Positions 8,361-10,142 of a stretch of DNA of 10,142 bases are shown one piece after another. A program made the translations under genes and the position numbers. Under the pieces are notes generated by a model that was not told the origin of the DNA, searched no databases, and was given only the letters and a program-made list of their open reading frames with translations. The stretch comes from Parachlorella kessleri. Its lineage: Eukaryota > Chlorophyta > Trebouxiophyceae > Chlorellales > Chlorellaceae. How positions within the stretch are numbered: position 1 is the stretch's first letter; every line of letters starts with the position of its first letter. The DNA is taken from NCBI GenBank assembly GCA_001598975.1, contig BBXU01001837.1, forward strand, positions 1 through 10,142, in the 5' to 3' direction.

Positions 8361-9198
8361 CAGGCCTGGTTGCACGGTGGTCCTACGGTGTTGTTTACCC
8401 TTCATTGCTGTTTGATCGAACCTGCCTTTCTTATGCTTATGGCCGCGAGGGTGGCGGCCGCTCGCTATTGGCTGCTGGTAAGGACTTGCGTGGAGTATTC
8501 CTGTGAGAAATGGTGTGCCTTGTGCTTGCTGGAGTAGTGCTGGCAGACCCAGAAAGATGCCCCCTAGGCCGGCGCTGTGTGTGCGTTTTGGAGTTTACAG
8601 CAACGCACAATTTCATTGGCTGAACTGTGTCGCGAGCGGTCTTGGAAGGAGCCCTTGCTGAAGATTGCAGCCATATGGACTCAGCTGTGTTTCAGGCCAG
8701 CAGGGTGGCCACAGATGGTTCTCAAGTGATAGGCCTGTGCTGTGTGGCGCAGCAGAAGGTTGTGGCACCTCCTAAGGCCCCGTACCATGGCTAAGTGTTT
8801 CTGAGCCTGGCCTGCTGGCTGATGCCAGTCGTGTTGGGATGCCCAGCCGCCAGCCAGCTCTTCTTCTTGTACTTGACTGAGGCTTTGCTGCAAGGACTGA
8901 AAATTCCAGGTGCCTGTCTGTAGGCTGCTTGCTGGCCAGGTGGAACCAGGCAGGCAGCCTGATTCGCTTCTGATTGTTTTATCCTGCTGTATTGCTGGCT
9001 GAGTTGATTGGCCGGGAGGTGTGGTAGTTGTGGCGGCTGCAGTGTGTGTTGCACTCTGTGTGGATATGTGCGTCGTCAGCAGCATCTTGCTTCGAGCTTC
9101 AGTCCTTCTATGCCTCTTGGGCATGTAACAAACCCAATTGACCAAGTGAACCGAGGTTGTCTAGTGCGGACTCGCCGGCATATATGGGAGTAAGAATG

Positions 9199-9203
9199 TG
9201 TAA
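9199..9203 (+). promoter_or_regulatory. Candidate TGTAA poly(A) signal
   Basis: TGTAA is the usual near-upstream poly(A) element of chlorophyte genes. This copy sits where the G/T-rich plus strand gives way to A/C-rich sequence. A second copy at 9124-9128 is an alternative. TGTAA also occurs inside introns, so the assignment rests mainly on position. Confidence 0.4.
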
Positions 9204-9239
9204 GCCAGGTCTATGCCGCAAGTTGAAGAAGGAGAGGCG

Positions 9240-9580
9240 AGCCTGTGACCGTACCAGGGGTGATCACCGTGGCTCACATTTGCCAACAAGCACACCTACA
9301 GCTGCCAGCTTCCTGCACTGTCAGCCTCCCAGTAGCCTCCCAGTGACCAACACACAGCTTTGCACACAGAAGCAGCGCTCCGCTAATAAATCTCTATTCT
9401 CTCGGGGGGAAACCTACTGGATCAGAGTCAGAGAAGCCCCAGAGCACAACTGCATCCAGCCCTGTCAGTACAGTTCATCCCCCGCTTCCTTTCTGTTTGC
9501 ATTGCCTGCCACCATCAGCAACTGCGCATCCAGTCGCAGTCAGTCCAGTGTATAACGAAGGCTAGATTCATCGACCGCCA
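9240..9580 (-). other. Probable 3' UTR of the convergent minus-strand gene
   Basis: On the plus strand this part is A/C-rich (G/T-rich on the minus strand), the mirror of the stretch to its left. No TGTAA on the minus strand is seen within it; the nearest lies at 8599-8595. AATAAA at 9385-9390 is on the plus strand. An 11-nt tandem duplication (AGCCTCCCAGT) lies at 9323-9344. Confidence 0.4.
9323..9344. repeat. Tandem 11-nt duplication
   Basis: AGCCTCCCAGT occurs twice back to back in the intergenic or UTR region. Confidence 0.75.
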
Positions 9581-9952
9581 TTACCTAAGGGAGCTGCCGC
9601 CGACTGCCAGCAGCTGGGTGGCTGCTGGGGACGCTGCGGTACCCTGCTGGATGGGGCTGCGGGGGTACTGCTGGTGGCTCGTGCTGCCCCTGCCATGCTG
9701 TGCCCCTCCGCTGCTGAAGGTACTGCCTTGCAAGCGGCCGTTGCCTAAGCGCAAGCGGTTGCTGATGCTGCTGCCACGCCGCAGGACCAGCAGCGCTGTG
9801 CAGCCCAGCAGCAGGCCTCCCTGGATTGCGACCACTAGCAGCAGCAGGTTGTTCCACAGGGCGCCTGGCTGGGGCGAGGTGGCGGGCTGCGGCCGCGGCA
9901 CGCAGCTTAGCACTTTGGTGTTGCGGTGGGCCTGACCCAAGTCCTCCTCGAC
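9581..9952 (-). CDS. Last exon of a single-pass membrane protein gene (5'-partial)
   Basis: The frame encodes 123 residues and a TAA stop at 9583-9581. It reads VEEDLGQAHRNTKVLSC, then a Pro-rich stretch, then a 22-25 residue hydrophobic helix (codons about 9856-9782, starting at WNNLLLLVV). Next come Arg-Arg and a Ser/Gly/Gln-rich tail of about 65 residues. Basic residues directly after the helix suggest a type I protein, with the part upstream of the window outside the cell or in the lumen and this tail in the cytosol. Codon third positions are strongly G/C, unlike the flanks, which supports coding. The exon is taken to start after the acceptor CCGTAG (minus strand, 9958-9953), an unusual border compared with the TGCAG acceptors of the neighbouring gene. 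I do not recognise the family. The gene is convergent with the USP-like gene. Confidence 0.55.
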   Translation of the reverse strand, partial: VEEDLGQAHRNTKVLSCVPRPQPATSPQPGALWNNLLLLVVAIQGGLLLGCTALLVLRRGSSISNRLRLGNGRLQGSTFSSGGAQHGRGSTSHQQYPRSPIQQGTAASPAATQLLAVGGSSLR

Positions 9953-10142
9953 CTACGGCAAGTGCACACAAAACTTTTGGTTGGTAGCTACGCTTGTGAC
10001 CCCATCAGTGCAGGCCTCTGGCACCTTTGACAGCAACAGCACCGCCCCAGGGCCCCGCTTGCACTTACTAGTGTAGGGCGCAGCAAGCTAACTCTGCTTG
10101 AGACCCCTGCACGCCTTACAAGGTAACACCTTGCGCCGACGA
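9953..10142 (-). other. Intron or upstream exon sequence of the minus-strand gene
   Basis: Minus-strand 10068-9953 can be read as a 116-bp intron with a good donor (GTAAGTGC) and TAG acceptor. The 24 codons before it are open in the matching phase, but their third positions are not G/C-rich, so the whole stretch may instead be intron running off the window. A minus-strand TGTAA at 10120-10116 is probably incidental. Confidence 0.35.

Larger units (their letters stand above)
7727..9210 (+). other. Probable long 3' UTR of the USP-like gene
   Basis: No convincing gene is seen in these 1.5 kb. Open frames on both strands are short, lack family resemblance and have no coding-like codon use. The plus strand is G/T-rich throughout, as expected for the sense strand of a chlorophyte 3' UTR. 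Candidate poly(A) signals are AATAAA at 7840-7845 and TGTAA at 9124-9128 and 9199-9203. The change in composition soon after 9199 favours a distal end. Confidence 0.5.

Noticed and set aside
8681..9145. A 154-codon minus-strand frame in the intergenic region
   Set aside because: Its Thr/Gln/His-rich content follows from the G/T-rich other strand. It has no G/C-ending codon bias and no recognised motif.
9953..10090. TAG used as a sense codon, since two in-frame TAGs flank an open stretch
   Set aside because: The large plus-strand exons contain no in-frame TAG, and an ordinary intron explains the minus-strand case more simply.

Overview
The window looks like nuclear DNA of a GC-rich green alga. 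Three things suggest this: GC-rich coding exons with strongly G/C-ending codons, introns of about 190-500 bp with GT..(T)GCAG borders, and long glutamine, alanine and proline tracts, the glutamines written almost only as CAG. TGTAA, the usual chlorophyte poly(A) signal, also lies beyond the gene. A Chlorella-type (trebouxiophyte) alga is my best guess, but the sequence does not prove the genus.

One large plus-strand gene fills positions 1-7726 and is cut by the left edge. I joined eleven exons by hand: 29-190, 616-695, 1193-1297, 1523-1605, 1923-2017, 2229-3785, 4030-4162, 4355-5930, 6271-6745, 7102-7205 and 7507-7726. All ten junction phases agree, giving 1529 codons and a TGA stop. The C-terminal third is a ubiquitin-specific protease (USP/peptidase C19) domain of the type in animal USP53/USP54 and in plant 'ubiquitin carboxyl-terminal hydrolase-related' proteins (DUF627/DUF629 family). 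It is preceded by a charged coiled coil, as in the plant proteins, and by a disordered Gln/Pro/Ala-rich linker of about 870 residues.

The catalytic Cys, His and Asp positions are all filled. The cysteines of the zinc ribbon found in relatives are missing, and a polyglutamine tract sits inside the catalytic domain. At the start of exon 8 the linker carries LRVNAPAFVP, close to a PAM2 motif, the peptide that binds the MLLE domain of poly(A)-binding protein. If real, it would tie this deubiquitinase to mRNA metabolism.

Positions 7727 to about 9210 hold no convincing gene and look like a long G/T-rich 3' UTR. From about 9240 the composition turns A/C-rich, which fits the 3' UTR of a convergent minus-strand gene. 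That gene's last exon (9952-9581) encodes one transmembrane helix and a cytosolic tail. The rest of it lies off the right edge.
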